A stretch of DNA of 64,000 nucleotides from Galerina marginata (GCA_023014335.1 JAECYW010000028.1:310001-374000); one strand, 5' to 3'; counted from the stretch's first letter, positions 21,128-33,239 are shown. A program made the numbers and translations. Notes: generated from the sequence alone by a model not told the origin.

Positions 21128-24100
21128 ATGGCCGCACTGGCAACTCCTGATTGGCACTACACCACCATGGACCCTTCCCAAAACTCCCGCCAGCGCACGT
21201 CCCCCGCCAACGACAACCACCACCCCCAGCAGCTCCAGCTCCAGCCGCAGCATCAGCAGCAGCAGCAGCTTCAGCATCAACAGCAGCTCTTGCACCAGCA
21301 GCAACAGCAGCAGCAGATCATGCTCCAGCAACAGGGCGCATACACTTACCCGGTGCAACAACAACCACAGGGCAGCTGGACACCCAACATCACTGCCACT
21401 CCTTTCTACCCCTCCTTCTATCAAAATCACCAGCAGCAGCAACAGCAGCAGCAGCTCTCCCAGGCAGCGCCACAGCCCTACGCGAATCAGCTCCCACCCC
21501 AGCCGCCCTATTTTGACCAGGCCAACGCCCAGCTCGCCGCACAATGGGCCTACCAGCAGATGATGTTCAACGCTCACGGCTTTCCCCAACAGCGGCCGTC
21601 CCCCGCGAACCCAAACCAGCCGGGCTCCGCTATCCCCGACTATTTCGCCCAAAACCAGCTGTTCAACCCGTTCCCCAGCGGCACCCCGCCTCCCCCGAGA
21701 GACACACAACCTTATCACCCCTACCGACGTCCGAACCGCACTGCCTCTGACCCGGCAGCCAACGAACAGCGCAGGCCCGGCTTGCCCCATCCGCCTTACG
21801 CGCGTCAGGATGCTTCGGCCTCGACATCTTCTGTCAACTCTGCGTCCAGCCAGCGACAGCGCACCAACAGCAACCAGAGTGGACACAGCAGTAGCGGCCA
21901 TCATTCTCCCGCTTCTCTCCGCTCTGCTCGCTCCACGCCCTCCCCTGCCGGACCCTCCTCTTCTTCTCCGTCGTCATCATCACCCACACCGAGCCCCCTC
22001 CGCCAGCCCATTCCCCACACTCGCACAGGCTCGTCCTCGTCTGCTGCTTCCACCTCAACAGCCACTTCCGCTCGTCCGTCTGGTTTCTCACCCTCAACCT
22101 CTCTGCCCACCATTGCCACCTCACCCGCCTCGGCATCCACTTCGTCCCCGACCACCTCCTCCGGCAGTTTGCCGCGTCTGAATCGGCCGTCACCCTTGTC
22201 ACAGGGCACCTACACCGCTGCGGAGAAGCGCAGATCACGCGATGACAGCGACATCGCAGCCTTGATTCACGAACAGACCCCCACCGCCGTCATGGTCCGC
22301 AGTGGTGGTCTCAAGGGCCGCCTACGACGCGCCCTGTCCTTCAATGCCGCACAAACTCTCAAGGAGGAGGAAGCAGAGGCTGCTGCTGCCGAAGAGGAGG
22401 AGGATGACGACGAGTCAATAAAGGCTTCGCAGGTCAACGGGAAGCTAAAAGCCAAGGCACCGACGCCTGTCATCAAGGTCGACACATCACCCTCGGGAGT
22501 CAAGACGCCTGGTGGCGAGGACGATGCGGGCCCGTCGACGACGACACCCGTCAAGAAGAAGGGCCGGGCCGCTTCGCTCTTCAACTCGCGCCTCAACGCG
22601 AGCACAGACAACATCTCCCTGTCGTCCACCGTGAGCAGCGCAAGTGTCATGATCCGCAAGCTCGGCGCCATGGGCAAGCTCGCGCGGCGCAACTCGCTCG
22701 CGGGCATCACGTCGCTGTTCAAGGACAAAGATAAGGATAAGGATAAAGACAAGGATGGCGATAAGGACAAAAAGGGCAAGAAAAAGGAGAAGGAGAAGAA
22801 GACGGCCAAGGGGCAGGCGAGCGAGGCGAGCGTGTCGCATGTGACGGCGGAGCTGGACAGGATGGGGGCGGGAGGAGATTGGAGCGTGGGGACGGAGATG
22901 AACGGGCTGTCTCCTGCTGCGAAGCTCGCGCGGCAGCATACGCTCAAGTCTAACGCAGAGGCCGCCGCCAAAGCAAAAGAGGCGGCAGCAGCAGCAGCAG
23001 CAGCTTCCGCAGCCGCCGAATCGGAGGCTGCCGCTGTAGCAGCAGCAGCAGCAGCAGCGCCGTCTGCGAACGGGGTGAACGGTGCTGGGGTACCGACGTG
23101 GGACCGCAACACAGCGACGCGGCAGGGGTCCGTGTCGCCCGTCAAGTCGGGGGGCATGCACCGCATCAACGAGGACGGCACGCGGACGCTGGTCGAGTCG
23201 GACGACGACGAAAGTGACGACGGGCACTACCCGGGTCAGCACCAGTACCACCCCCATCACCAGCAACAGCGACAGCAGGGCTTCCACGCGGACGGGTGGG
23301 ATGATGATGAGGACTGGGACGTCGATGGCGACGGAGACGGGGATGACGAGGATGTGACAATCCGCGTCGGGGTGGGCTCAGCCTCTGGCTCGGAGCCGAG
23401 AGGCAGTGAGGACTCGGAGCGGTCTGCAGCAGGGGAGATGGAGCCCTGGGCGGTCGACGTGCGACGCAGCGTGGAAAAGTCACGGCGTCCGAAGAAGGGT
23501 ATCCTTAAGCGTGCGGAGAGCTACGACCAGTCGGCGTACCTCCAGGACGCGAACCACCACGCGCAGCGCGGGCGGTCGAATTCGTACACCTCGCCTGCGC
23601 CGCAGACTGAGCTCGGGCCTCTGGCGCGCATGCCTTCACCCGACCCGGCCCATATTGATGGGCTGCATAGGCACAACTCGCATTCTTCTGCGCACAGTCA
23701 TGGACATGGTCAAGAAATTTCGTCGTCAGGCCCGTGGTTGCCTCCACTGCAGTTCGAGTCTTCCTCGCCGCTGTCTGGCGCGTTTGGAGCGAGCATCACG
23801 AAGGAGCTGCCTGATACACCCACCGCGAGCGACAGCTTCTCAGGGAGCACGACAACGGGCAGCCTCTCTTCTTCTGGTAGCGGCTCAGGCTCAGGCAGTG
23901 GAAGCGGGAACAGCAGCACACCCTCCGTCTCCGTCTCCTTCCACACCGAACCACCCCTCACCCCCACCCAAAACTCCACCAACCAAAATCGCTCCTCCGC
24001 CATCTTCCAACACCCCTCGTTCAACTCCTCCGCGCCCGCGCTCACCGGGTTCGCGTCCAGCACACACGGGCTCCCGCCAACTTTGACGCACCGCTCGGCG

Positions 24101-24375
24101 ACGGCGCCGACGAAAAGGCTGACGTTCGCGACGAATTTGTCGGTGTATGACACGTTCTCGGCGTCGGTGTATGACCGCCGCAGTGAGCCTGCGACCTGGA
24201 GTCGTTTAACGCCTGCGCTGGCGCAGAGGATTAAGGAGGAGCTGAACTCGTATAAGATGGAGGAGATGGAGGTGCATGCTTCAAGTCGCATCCAGTGGGT
24301 GTTTTTCTTTTTCTTGTATGTTATTTTCTAGGTGCTGATTGTTTTTTTGTGAATAGCACGCAGTTCTTCGTTTGA
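21128..24375 (+). CDS. Bni4-like protein phosphatase 1 regulatory/scaffold protein
   Basis: Large, mostly disordered protein whose C-terminus resembles fungal Bni4, which targets PP1 and chitin synthase to the septum or bud neck. Exons 21128-24294 and 24357-24375 (donor GTGGGT) give 1061 residues. An ATG at 21,167 in a CACCATGG context may be the real start (1048 residues). Seen in order: Q-rich tracts (residues 30-120), S/P-rich region, an acidic run, a lysine/aspartate run of repeated DK (about 535-550), a poly-alanine stretch (about 620-650), an acidic H/D segment, and a GS repeat. The end carries KRLTF at 996-1000, an RVxF-like PP1 docking motif, then LTPALAQRIKEELNSYKMEE and MEVHASSRIHTQFFV. 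The terminal intron restores the conserved ending that the unspliced frame lacks. Confidence 0.72.
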
Positions 24376-26150
24376 TGAACGGGACGGGCCAGCATCTATC
24401 TACCCTGCCCACACTTGACGACCTTTTTTTTCTTCTTCGAACTTGACTTTTGTCTTTTTGGATTCCCCATTTATTACCCTCATGACCATTTTCTTTTCTT
24501 CTTTCTTTTCTTATTTCTTTGAACCCCCATGATTTGCATCCTGGCTCTATCTAACGTAACGTCCTGTGTCTGTCTGTCTGTCCGTCTGGGTCACCGTCGT
24601 GGTCGTCGTTGTCTAGTTTACGTCTTACGTCTACGCTCTACGTCCTAACTATCTTCTATTTCTCCATCCTCCAAGTTTACTCCTCTTCCTCGCACATTGT
24701 CCATCCCATCGCACGCACAACCCGTCAAACTTTCTCGCTGTCTGACTACATACATATTCACACGACTCTGGAACTGAGCATCCTTTCTTTATCTGAACCA
24801 ATATCCCCCCATCCTCATTCCCCGTACTCACTCCACTAGTACTTCTGGAATCGACCCGCAATCAATTTTCTTTTTTTTCTTCCTTCCTCTTTTTTCTTTT
24901 TTGTTATCCTATATATACCCGCACAATCCAATCCAATCCAATCCAATTTACTTTCTCTTATCCATTGTCGTCGTGCGCATTATCGTCGTGGGTGTTGGAA
25001 GTGTCAGGAGGGACCTAGGATGCGCCTCCCGCGGCCTGCCCTGGGTCGAGTGGCCGACCTTCGACCTGAAGGACATCATATGGATTACCCATTGGGGGGA
25101 TAGGGCATGATAACACGCCCGGAATGCCTCAGCACTCCAAGCGTCATGCTTAGGGCCAACCACTATGCATCACTACCAAAAACAACGCCGGGCCAGAGAC
25201 GACGGTCGTCCTCGAGCCCAGTATTCAGCGCCGTTCGACGCGACGCTCCTTGCGTTACAGACAGACAGACCCACCGATATGCCATTCCGCAACGTCATCA
25301 CCGCAACTCTCAAAGGCTCAATACCTCAGTGCAAACATTGGCAGGAATTCCATGGCTGAGGGCCTCTATCCTTTTTTGTTTCTCTTCCTTTCCTCTTTCC
25401 TTTCATTCCTTTTCCTTCTTTTTCTCCTTTGGTACCATACAAAATTGAACTGGAATGGACAGCTCCTCACGAAGTAACGCCAACCACATACATACATACA
25501 CACCCTGGATTCCCGGTTTGACTCCATACTCCGATTCCCCATATTCTCATTCATGACCCCCTCCACATACAAAACAATTATCGTCACCATAATACGCAGC
25601 TATAGCTCATTCTCCTCCTCCCTCATGCTCGTCCTCATCGTCGTCTCTCGTTTCTCATTTTCCCATTCCCATTCCCCATTTTGAACAAGCTTGCTATCAC
25701 CTATATATATAATTTACTTGTTGACATAAGTAACACACGCATGCGCAATTGATACCTTGGAAGATTCGGCTTCTTGCCTTTCAGTGAGGTTTCGAGGTGT
25801 AAAAGGGTCAAACCAAAATGACCAGCGCGAGGCGCGTCAAAGTTGATCGGTCACGTGAGGTTAGGATTAGAATGAAATCCTCCGCCTCCAATGCTCTCAT
25901 CAACTCTTGCACGGTGGACTGTTGCCCACACCGACATTCGTCAAGCTGGAACGGAATGACGCCCCCTAAGGACTCTCGTCATGCTATCATGGGCTTACCA
26001 GTTTGGACGATCGAAATCCATTCCTTCTTTGGAGTCCTTCCTCTCTCTTGCCCACCCAAAATTGCGATTTTCCAACCCGTCAGCGTGCCGCGCCTCTGTC
26101 GGTACAACGCTCATCAAGGACCCTCTTTATGAGAACCCCTGGCCGCGAAT
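24376..26150. other. Pyrimidine-rich intergenic region, no gene seen
   Basis: Long T/C-rich runs on the + strand (24,420-24,900 and 25,360-25,440) suggest a long 3' UTR and promoter-like sequence. A short (AATCC)n run (caatccaatccaatccaat) is near 24,926 and a CATA run near 25,488. Open frames are short and lack motifs. This is the border between the intact gene block and the repeat-rich part of the window. Confidence 0.5.
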
Positions 26151-26785
26151 GTAAAATTTTTCAACGCGTAACACAACATGCACAGTTGAATATTTTCCAA
26201 TAAAATATATAAGAATTATGTAAGAATTACTTCTACTTTAGGTTGTATAATTCCTCGTCAGTAACATGAAATTTATTTAAGGCAAGATTATTTTAAAATT
26301 ACATAAGAGTTTTTTTGATATATATGTTTGGCTATCCGTCAAATAATTCAATAGTGATTATGTAAGAAGTACAGAGAAATTATCTAATGTTAATTTAGAC
26401 AATATAGCATATTCTGTCACTGAATATATGAAAATTACGCTACAAATATGTGACAGATTTCTTGTATAATCAGAGACAGATTATTTAAAGATTTTTTTTT
26501 CGGAGTTTGAAATGTGTGACCACTGATTTGTCATTAATTATATAGCAATTATCCAATGTTCTTAACTTATTTTAGTCATAAATATTTTTAATATAAAGCT
26601 CCAGCTGGTTAAAGCTCGAGAAATATTTAATCAATACGCAACCAAATTTTTATGAGAAGTGTTCTTAACTTATTTAATACGAGTAAATGTCAAGTAATGA
26701 ATGTCGAAATAGGAGACTAAGATTAGAAAAAATGGTGGGTATTATTTAATCCATAAAACTTAAATAAGATAATGAATATTATTTG
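26150..26785. other. AT-rich island
   Basis: About 630 bases of clearly lower GC than everything around them, with short recurring phrases such as attatgtaag (near 26,215 and 26,357) and aattatc-aatgtt (near 26,378 and 26,548). No coding frame longer than a few dozen codons occurs. No tRNA, rRNA or mitochondrial gene motif was recognised. Candidates are a decayed mobile element or a C-to-T mutated relic. Confidence 0.6.
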
Positions 26786-26867
26786 ACTTTTACGCAAGAG
26801 CATGGCACTTGAATCCGCGTGTCTATGCGTGTCGCGCGACTCAAGCAAATGTGCGACTCAAGCGCCT

Positions 26868-27052
26868 CAACCACCAACCCACCAACCCTGCCTTCGCCGT
26901 GCCACCAACCCGCCGTGCCACCAACCCCTGCCTTCGCCGTGCCACCAACCCCTGCCTTTGCCGTGCCACCAACCCGCCCTGCCTTCACCGCTCGCCGCGA
27001 ACTCGAATCGTGCCATCAACCCGCCCTACCTTCACCGCTCGCCGCGAACTCA
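26868..27052. repeat. Minisatellite of about 24 bp (accaacccctgccttcgccg)
   Basis: Several imperfect head-to-tail copies of a unit built from ccaccaacc, cctgccttcgccg and tgcc, continuing into variants with cgctcgccgcgaactc at 26,990-27,050. Open in all three forward frames, so the long frames here are a repeat artefact rather than genes. Confidence 0.75.
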
Positions 27053-27262
27053 AACTCCATGTCATCCACGACGCGTCGGCATTCGCTTTCGCCTGTCTCA
27101 CTGGAGTGGCATTCGATGGAGCGGAATATGGAAACGCGTGCCACCAACCCACCAACCCGCCCTGCCTTCGCCGCGAACTCCATATCATCCACGACGCGTC
27201 GGCATTCGCTTTCGCCTGTCTCACTGGAGTGGCATTCGATAGCAGAATATGGAAACGCGTCC
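27041..27262. repeat. Direct duplication, 123-bp offset
   Basis: Bases 27,041-27,139 and 27,169-27,262 share a long near-identical run containing tcatccacgacgcgtcggca, then ttcgctttcgcctgtctcac, then atatggaaacgcg. Only a few substitutions and small indels separate them, so this duplication is younger than the other repeats in the window. Confidence 0.8.
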
Positions 27263-27429
27263 GCCTCTGTCTCGATGGGGTGAACATGAAAACGTCCGCC
27301 TTCGTTTGTTTCGACTCGATACAGTGGCTACCTGATAAGGGGTACATGAATACGAATACGTCGTGACTTAAGCAACGGAGTCGGAGCGCACATGCACTAG
27401 TGAGGCCGATCGTCTTCGTGCAATTGTCG

Positions 27430-27572
27430 AGCTCGGCCCACATCAAGACGGAGGGGCACGCGAGCAACGGTGTTGAGTGCTTTATCGCGAATCGCAGCTT
27501 CGCGAGTGGTGTTGTCAGGCCCGGCCCACATCAAGACGAAGGGCGTGCGAGCAAGGAGCAAGGGTGTTGGAA
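27430..27572. repeat. Direct duplication, 88-bp offset
   Basis: ggcccacatcaagacg followed by gggcacgcgagca at 27,435 recurs at 27,523 as ggcccacatcaagacg and gggcgtgcgagca. Both copies end in gcaa-ggtgttg. No coding assignment. Confidence 0.65.
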
Positions 27573-28640
27573 TTCTTATGGCGCGATGCGGGGAGGGCAA
27601 GACTGAGGACTTGACCATGAGGAAAGAATTTGAACGTGGTTGGCCATGGAGTTGTCAAATTCGAACATGTCATGTGGTCTCAGTCGGTCACATGATATTA
27701 CTTTTAATTACTTTTATACCTTCAATTCGACGTCGTACTTAACTTTATCTTGCAATTGTACAGCAAACTATCTTGTACAGCGAAGTCATTATCAAGCGCG
27801 ATGATGGCGACGGCGCGTGCCTCTCAGATGTCGACAACGGCAGCAGACATCCGAAGACCTGCGACCCGTTACCAAAGAGCGATGGCGACCAACACCAACA
27901 TGCGGCGACAAGGACCACCCATGAGCACCCATGAGCGACAGCGACCCTCCGACAAGAACGAACGCAGAGATAGGTGATAGAAAAGACCGCACCCGCGACC
28001 TACATCGCTATCCCCGCAACCAGGCTCGCACACCTAAGCCCAGTAACCAGTAACCGCACCACTACTAAGCCTAGTTTCAAGCTCCCAAGGTAGTTTTGAT
28101 TTGTCCACCTCTCCGTTACTTCCCCAAGCTCATACGGCACTCCATTTAGTCCTTTTCACCGCTATTCAATTTGGGAAATACGAAATCGTCCAAACCGCAA
28201 TTTGTTGAAATCGGAATTAATTTTTCAACCAGACAATCGTTTAAATCGCAATATTTAAGGCGATGTCCTAAAATTTAGGAAATTCAAAATCGTCCGAATC
28301 ACCAATAATTTAGATCAGAATGCCTCAATTTGGCGTCCTAAAGTCGACTGACGATGACTTTTCGAGTCTTGGTACGTCCGATTTTAGTTGAGTCGATCGC
28401 TATTTCATGTCCTTTCGGCCTGCGAGCATCACCGCAAGGCCTAGGTCAATAACCTTTGGCACTTTTGGCAACTAGTTGAACGACGCAAGTCCGCGTATTT
28501 CCCAGCATCAAACTTTTGAGCTAATCAGCCATCCGCCAATGAATTTAGATTTAAAGTTTTTCTGGACTCGATCGGCCTTCATTTCGGTTAGTAAGTTCGC
28601 AAGTATATTTTGTTGGCAAAATTCATTGACCACCTGAATT
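27573..28640. other. Non-coding stretch with outlying copies of the 81-bp repeat
   Basis: No gene is seen. Bases about 28,165-28,330 contain two weak units with aaatcgtccaaacc and aaatcgtccgaatcac phrases, related to the tandem array further right. Remaining sequence has no recognised feature. Confidence 0.4.
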
Positions 28641-29000
28641 ATCATTCAGGTATGCACCGTCTTTTCGATTTTTTTCTAACCGGCTACCAGTTATTCATCC
28701 GATTATCCAAATCGTTTAAGCTGTGATTCCTCAATCATACCCAAATCGTTAGTCGTCCAATTCGGCAAATTTGAAATCGTTCGAATCACAAATCGTTTAA
28801 ACTACAATTTTTCAATCAGATGCAAATCGTTAATTCGGCCAATTCGGAAACTTGAAAACGTCCGAATCGCGAATCGTTTAAACAGGAATTTCTCAATCAG
28901 ATGCAAATCCTTATTTGCTCATTCGGGAAAACTTCAAATCGTCCAAATCTCAAATCGATCTTCTCAATCAGTCGTAAGTCGTTCAATCGGACTGTCTCAA
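28640..29000. repeat. 81-bp tandem repeat, about four units
   Basis: The phrase caaatcgtttaa starts at 28,708 and again at 28,789, and gaaatcgttcgaatc at 28,773 recurs as gaaaacgtccgaatc at 28,854 and caaatcgtccaaatc at 28,935. All offsets are 81 bases. Each unit also holds a ttcaatcagatgcaaatcgtt-like block. A further isolated unit lies at 29,440-29,535. Units differ by about 15-25 percent by eye, so the array is old. Confidence 0.8.
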
Positions 29001-29824
29001 TTCGATGTTCTCAGGCGGTATTTGATTCAGGAAGTTTGAACTTGGTCGAATCTCCAATGGAATCAAGGGAGGATGTTTTTTGGCACATTCGATCTTATAT
29101 GTGGACCCGTGATTTTATATTTCATTCAGCTACGAGCTCAAGCATAACCGCATGGGCGAACTACTTGGATGATGTGTTCAGATCCGGTCTGTTCGTTTTT
29201 GGGGACTCCTTGACTACGTGACACCGTGAGCTAACTTTCCTCCGAAGCACCCATTCTACCTAATCAAATCTGTAGTGGCCGCACCCACGCAACAGGACCA
29301 CTGTGGTATTCATGCGGCGGAGCAGATATTCAGACAGGGCAGTTACGAAGCTTACACAATAATTTCCAGTCACTAGTCACTCTATACATATCTTCCTTTC
29401 TCTGCATGCACATTTTGCCATGGCCAGGAATAAAACAGATGCAATTGAAATCGTCCGAATCACAAATCGTTCAAACTGGAATCACTCAATCAGTCGCGAA
29501 TCTTCATTTGGGGAAACTTCAAAACGGACTGTTTCAGGGTATGTTACTTGTACCCTTCCTCATTCCTCCCCCTCGGTGCTCTCCGTCTGTGATACCACCA
29601 CCATTCGCCTCTGTCCTGCCGTTTAACACTTACACACCCGATCCATATGTAGCTCGACGCCCATTCTGATCGACGTTTATTCTGATTGGTCAATCTACTG
29701 CAGTCCGCTGCGAGAAGGAAGGACTTGTTCAGTACGGCGAAACTTTCCCCTCTTTGCATTTCACCTACCAGGATTACTTGCCTCTTTCTTTAGACTAACT
29801 CCACATCCACTAGGCAACATCAAC
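29001..29824. other. No supported gene; includes one isolated 81-bp repeat unit
   Basis: Open frames up to about 100 codons lack motifs and exon partners. The isolated repeat unit at 29,440-29,535 is the only recognised structure. Confidence 0.4.
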
Positions 29825-30050
29825 GTGGATGATCCAGCCGCATTCACTGTGCCTCCGCTTCTACCTGCGTCGACACGGCTGCCGATACAGTTGATCTCCT
29901 CGACTGTCGTTACCCCACCTTCACCATGCTTGCCGTTGGCGTGGCTGTCGACGCAGCCATGCTACCACACTGTGGCTCTACCCACCACTTCGACGTGGAT
30001 AACGTATCACCGCGGTCACCTCCACCCAGGTCTAATCTCGTTCATATCCT
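29825..30050. repeat. Dispersed GC-rich repeat, copy 1
   Basis: Shares blocks with the two copies at 46.65-46.88 and 47.59-47.88 kb, notably tatcaccgcggtcacctcca, which corresponds to catcaccgcggcttcctcca in copy 3. It also has repeated ccacc/cgacgtgg phrases. Same orientation as the other copies. No coding frame is conserved among the copies. Confidence 0.5.
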
Positions 30051-30773
30051 CAGGTACTATGCAACGCGGACGTAAATCTCGGTCACTGCTGTGAGCTAAT
30101 CCCTTGCAAAGGTGCACTGGCTCCGGGAAATAATCGAGATGGAAGACTTCCAATTTAGTACTCCTTCCGCCGCTTGCTCTCTTCTTGGGTCGGCGCATGT
30201 ATGTAGCAAATTTTTAATATTCCTGACAATAATCTACTTCTGGTTCTGATGGGCTGTCTTTACAGCAATACTTATTTACTGCCTAATAAGTGAATGAGAC
30301 TTGTATACGCCATGCAATGCAGTGGCTCACAAAAAGCAATTATAGTATATTCACCACAAACATAATGTGCGATTTTGCCATTCTAACTCATCGAGTCAGG
30401 TTCAAAAAACGGGGAATCCAGAACATGCAAAGTTTGCTACAAATTCGTACCTATGAAAACAAAATAACAATCGGGGGTCAAAATATTATTAAACGCGGAT
30501 CCTTTCACGAAATCTCGTGTGCTTTTTTTGGCCTCTTTGTCTCAACTGCTTGGACAAAGCCTCTCTCAGTGGTATAAACCTGTCTCGATGGGTGACTTGC
30601 CACTCTTCAACTTTCTAACCCGCTTCATATGTGCATCGCTCATCCCAGACGTTTTGAAGTTGTTCGTGCTCAAAGTTTACCAAGTAATCTATCCATATGG
30701 GACGTGGGATTAAGCGCCACGAAAGACTCTGTCAGTGTTCGCGACGCCGGATTGGCCGTTTCATATTCTCAGG

Positions 30774-32859
30774 CTCACTCTCACTCATGGACAGATATCA
30801 AGCTCCAATCCTGGGGCCCTCAGGACTCTCGCCAATCTTTGCCTGAAACGCATTCTAGCTCGGAAGAAGGACTCCGCCCATGACGTTGAAGCCTTTTTCG
30901 AGCTGCAGGCCATCGTTGAAAGGTTCTTGGTACTTCACTCTTCGCCTTCAATATTTCCTGATGCACAACACCAGAGGCGATATTCTGAATGATGTATCCC
31001 TCGTCACTTATGTTCTATCTCTTGTCAAGCTCATCGCAACTACGTCGATCGACGGCGGGCTTGATGAAGAGGACGGTTTCAGTCTTGTCTATTATGGGGT
31101 ACGTCATACTAGAATCATCAAAACTTTCCTATTCCACGTCTGAATGGACGATTAGGATTGCCATGGTCTTCTCATCGCCTTAATTAAATCTTTATCAGCC
31201 CGCAGTTTGACAGCCGTCACTGTCGGTGTCGTTGAAAGGCTCCTTTCCCAACGTTATCGTTCTGCACGACTTACCGTCCTAATGTTACTCTCAGCTATCT
31301 CCGGCGTTGGTTCTCCACATAAACCTCTTCGGTTAATGCACTTCATATCCCATTCATGGCCGCGACTTCGATCAATCATTGTGCAAGATTCATCTTCTTT
31401 GACCATCACCCTGATTTTACTCCATAACTTTGTGCTTGATCGCCAAATTTGGCCCATAATCAGGCAGGACTTGAGTTTCGTCATCAGTGTAGGCTCATTC
31501 ACGATTTCGTCTACCTTGTCTATTCCAATTGATTCCTCCTTTTGGCCAGATTTTTACGAGCTGCTTAGACCGGGTTGACGATGACGATCTGAAATGTCAA
31601 GCGGCAAAGCTCTTGACTAACATCGTGTTTGTCTTGAGTTCAGCGATGACGCCCTATATCAGAGCGATAACTTCATCTCTCGTGATGAACATCAGACAGG
31701 ATGAGGATATGCGCCTTCGTTTGTGGAGTTTAAGATGTCTCTACCTGGTGGTAAAATTATCTGGCTCTGCGATCGTCACCACCATCCCTCTTGTTATCCC
31801 TACCCTTTTATCTGCACTTCGCACTCCTTGGACCTTAATGGATGAAAACGATGAGGTCTGCCAGTTGGCGTGCTTGGCCTTTTCAGAAATCAGTCGAGCT
31901 GTTCCTAATCAACAAATGCGACTGCTGAAGCCCTATCTTACAGAGATCGCCTCTATCGCAACGCTCTCACATATAGTGACCAATGTTGCAATTACATTGC
32001 TTTGGATTCCAGCTGACTACGACAGCGAAACACTTGCCGGATTGTATCCCCCTGGAGGACCGATCGAAAAATTTCTGGCAGACATAGTTCCCATCCTTAT
32101 GGCCGGCCTCCATAGCTCAGATCCATACACCCGTGAATGTAAGTATACTGGCCACAAGCCGGAAAACACATTTGCTGATGTAGCAGTTTTTTACAGGCAC
32201 GGTGGGGTTGTTGGCTGCCTTTCTCAACTCTGTTTCGGAAATCACCCTTTGTGCTTCTGCTTTTGATTCTGTTTCTCATAACCTCCTTGGCTTAGTGGCA
32301 GACGGTGACTCGCATGAGGCATTATTTGTCGATAGCTGCTGTGTTATGATTATGTTTCTCTTTGTGCTTAAGGTAAAGTTTTACCGTTCTATTGCTCCAT
32401 TGTTATGCTAATTAATAAATTTGCAAAACCTAGAGGCCCTCATCTGATCTGGTGGACAGAATGGAGGCGTTCATCTCGTCTATTTCTGAAAACAAGCTCA
32501 TGAACCGAATTCTGTTGTGAGTCTTGACTTGTGCTTGCTAAAATTAACAGCTGATCACACAACATCGAAATGTGATAACTAGAGAAAATATCGGTTCTAT
32601 TGTCGCTGTCCTTAAACGACTTCGAACGTGCTCACAAGTGGAGAAGGACTTGGTGACGTGCGAGTTAAAGTACGTCGTATATTTCGACCCCTCATTCTGC
32701 TTTCATTCAATGAAATGTTTTAGGAAAATTTTGAAGTCGATCTCAAATTGGACTTTCGAGACTCTTTACCGAGCTTCAAGAGTTTATGCCGGTGGTAGTT
32801 CGCGTGTTTATTTCTTCCAAATGGCGCACCTTCCACCCGGCTGCGGTTACCTTTTATAA
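30774..32859 (+). CDS. ARM/HEAT-like helical repeat protein, 5' end unresolved
   Basis: Unrecognised protein made of leucine-rich helical pairs resembling ARM/HEAT repeats (for example RLRLWSLRCLYLVVKLSGSA and TIPLVIPTLLSALRTPW). Clean exon chain: up to 30922, 30975-31098, 31156-31488, 31550-32138, 32197-32372, 32434-32516, 32583-32669 and 32724-32859. All phases agree, acceptors are good and there are no internal stops. The join at 31,489-31,549 (GTAGGC...CCAG) links two frames that look unrelated when unspliced. The first called exon is open upstream only to a stop at 30,711 and no ATG fits. Start 30,774 is simply the first codon after the best acceptor (TTCTCAG). A start exon upstream, near the frame at 30,629, or 5' damage are both possible. 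Confidence 0.62.
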
Positions 32860-33239
32860 ATGAGCTGCTAACGGCTACATATGTGATTAATATTGAATGC
32901 AATCCGATTCGTTGTGGGAGCATCTGTGTATTTGGTGGTTGTCCGACCTGGCTAAGGAAGTCCACAGGTTGCGCAATGCAAACCACGGGTGATCCTCCCT
33001 TAGTCGAAAAGTTCGATGGCAGCGACTTGTTTACGAGTACTATTACTATTTAGGGCTGGTTCTTTTATCCTGAGGTTCTGTGGGCGTTGGCGCGACTAAG
33101 TACTCGGTACGAGACGGCAAATTCAAAGGCCGTTATCTAATTTTAGTTCAAGAGTTACCTTTTATTATGTAATGATGCCATCAGAGTTCCTTGCTTCACA
33201 AGTAGCCCAACTGCCAACCTGCCGTCTCACACCTCACCC
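32860..33239. other. Spacer with no recognised feature
   Basis: Follows the stop of the ARM-like gene and presumably holds its 3' UTR. No motif, repeat or RNA gene seen. Confidence 0.4.

Noticed and set aside
20912..21904. 330-codon minus-strand open frame rich in L, V, G and R
   Set aside because: It is the antisense of the CAG/Q-rich and S/P-rich coding of the Bni4-like gene and its leader. Composition explains the lack of stops and there are no motifs.
22267..23287. Minus-strand frames of 266 and 304 codons inside the Bni4-like gene
   Set aside because: Antisense of poly-alanine, acidic and lysine runs. The plus-strand frame has the conserved PP1-binding tail.
25818..26132. 104-codon plus-strand frame before the AT-rich island
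   Set aside because: No motif, exon partner or recognisable family. Treated as chance.
26802..27366. Plus-strand frames of 146, 154 and 185 codons, all three overlapping
   Set aside because: All three frames are open over the same minisatellite, so this is a repeat artefact. There is no intron, start context or homology.
28640..29000. Possible CRISPR-like regular array (81-bp period)
   Set aside because: Units are diverged along their whole length with no alternation of identical repeat and unique spacer, and the genome is eukaryotic.
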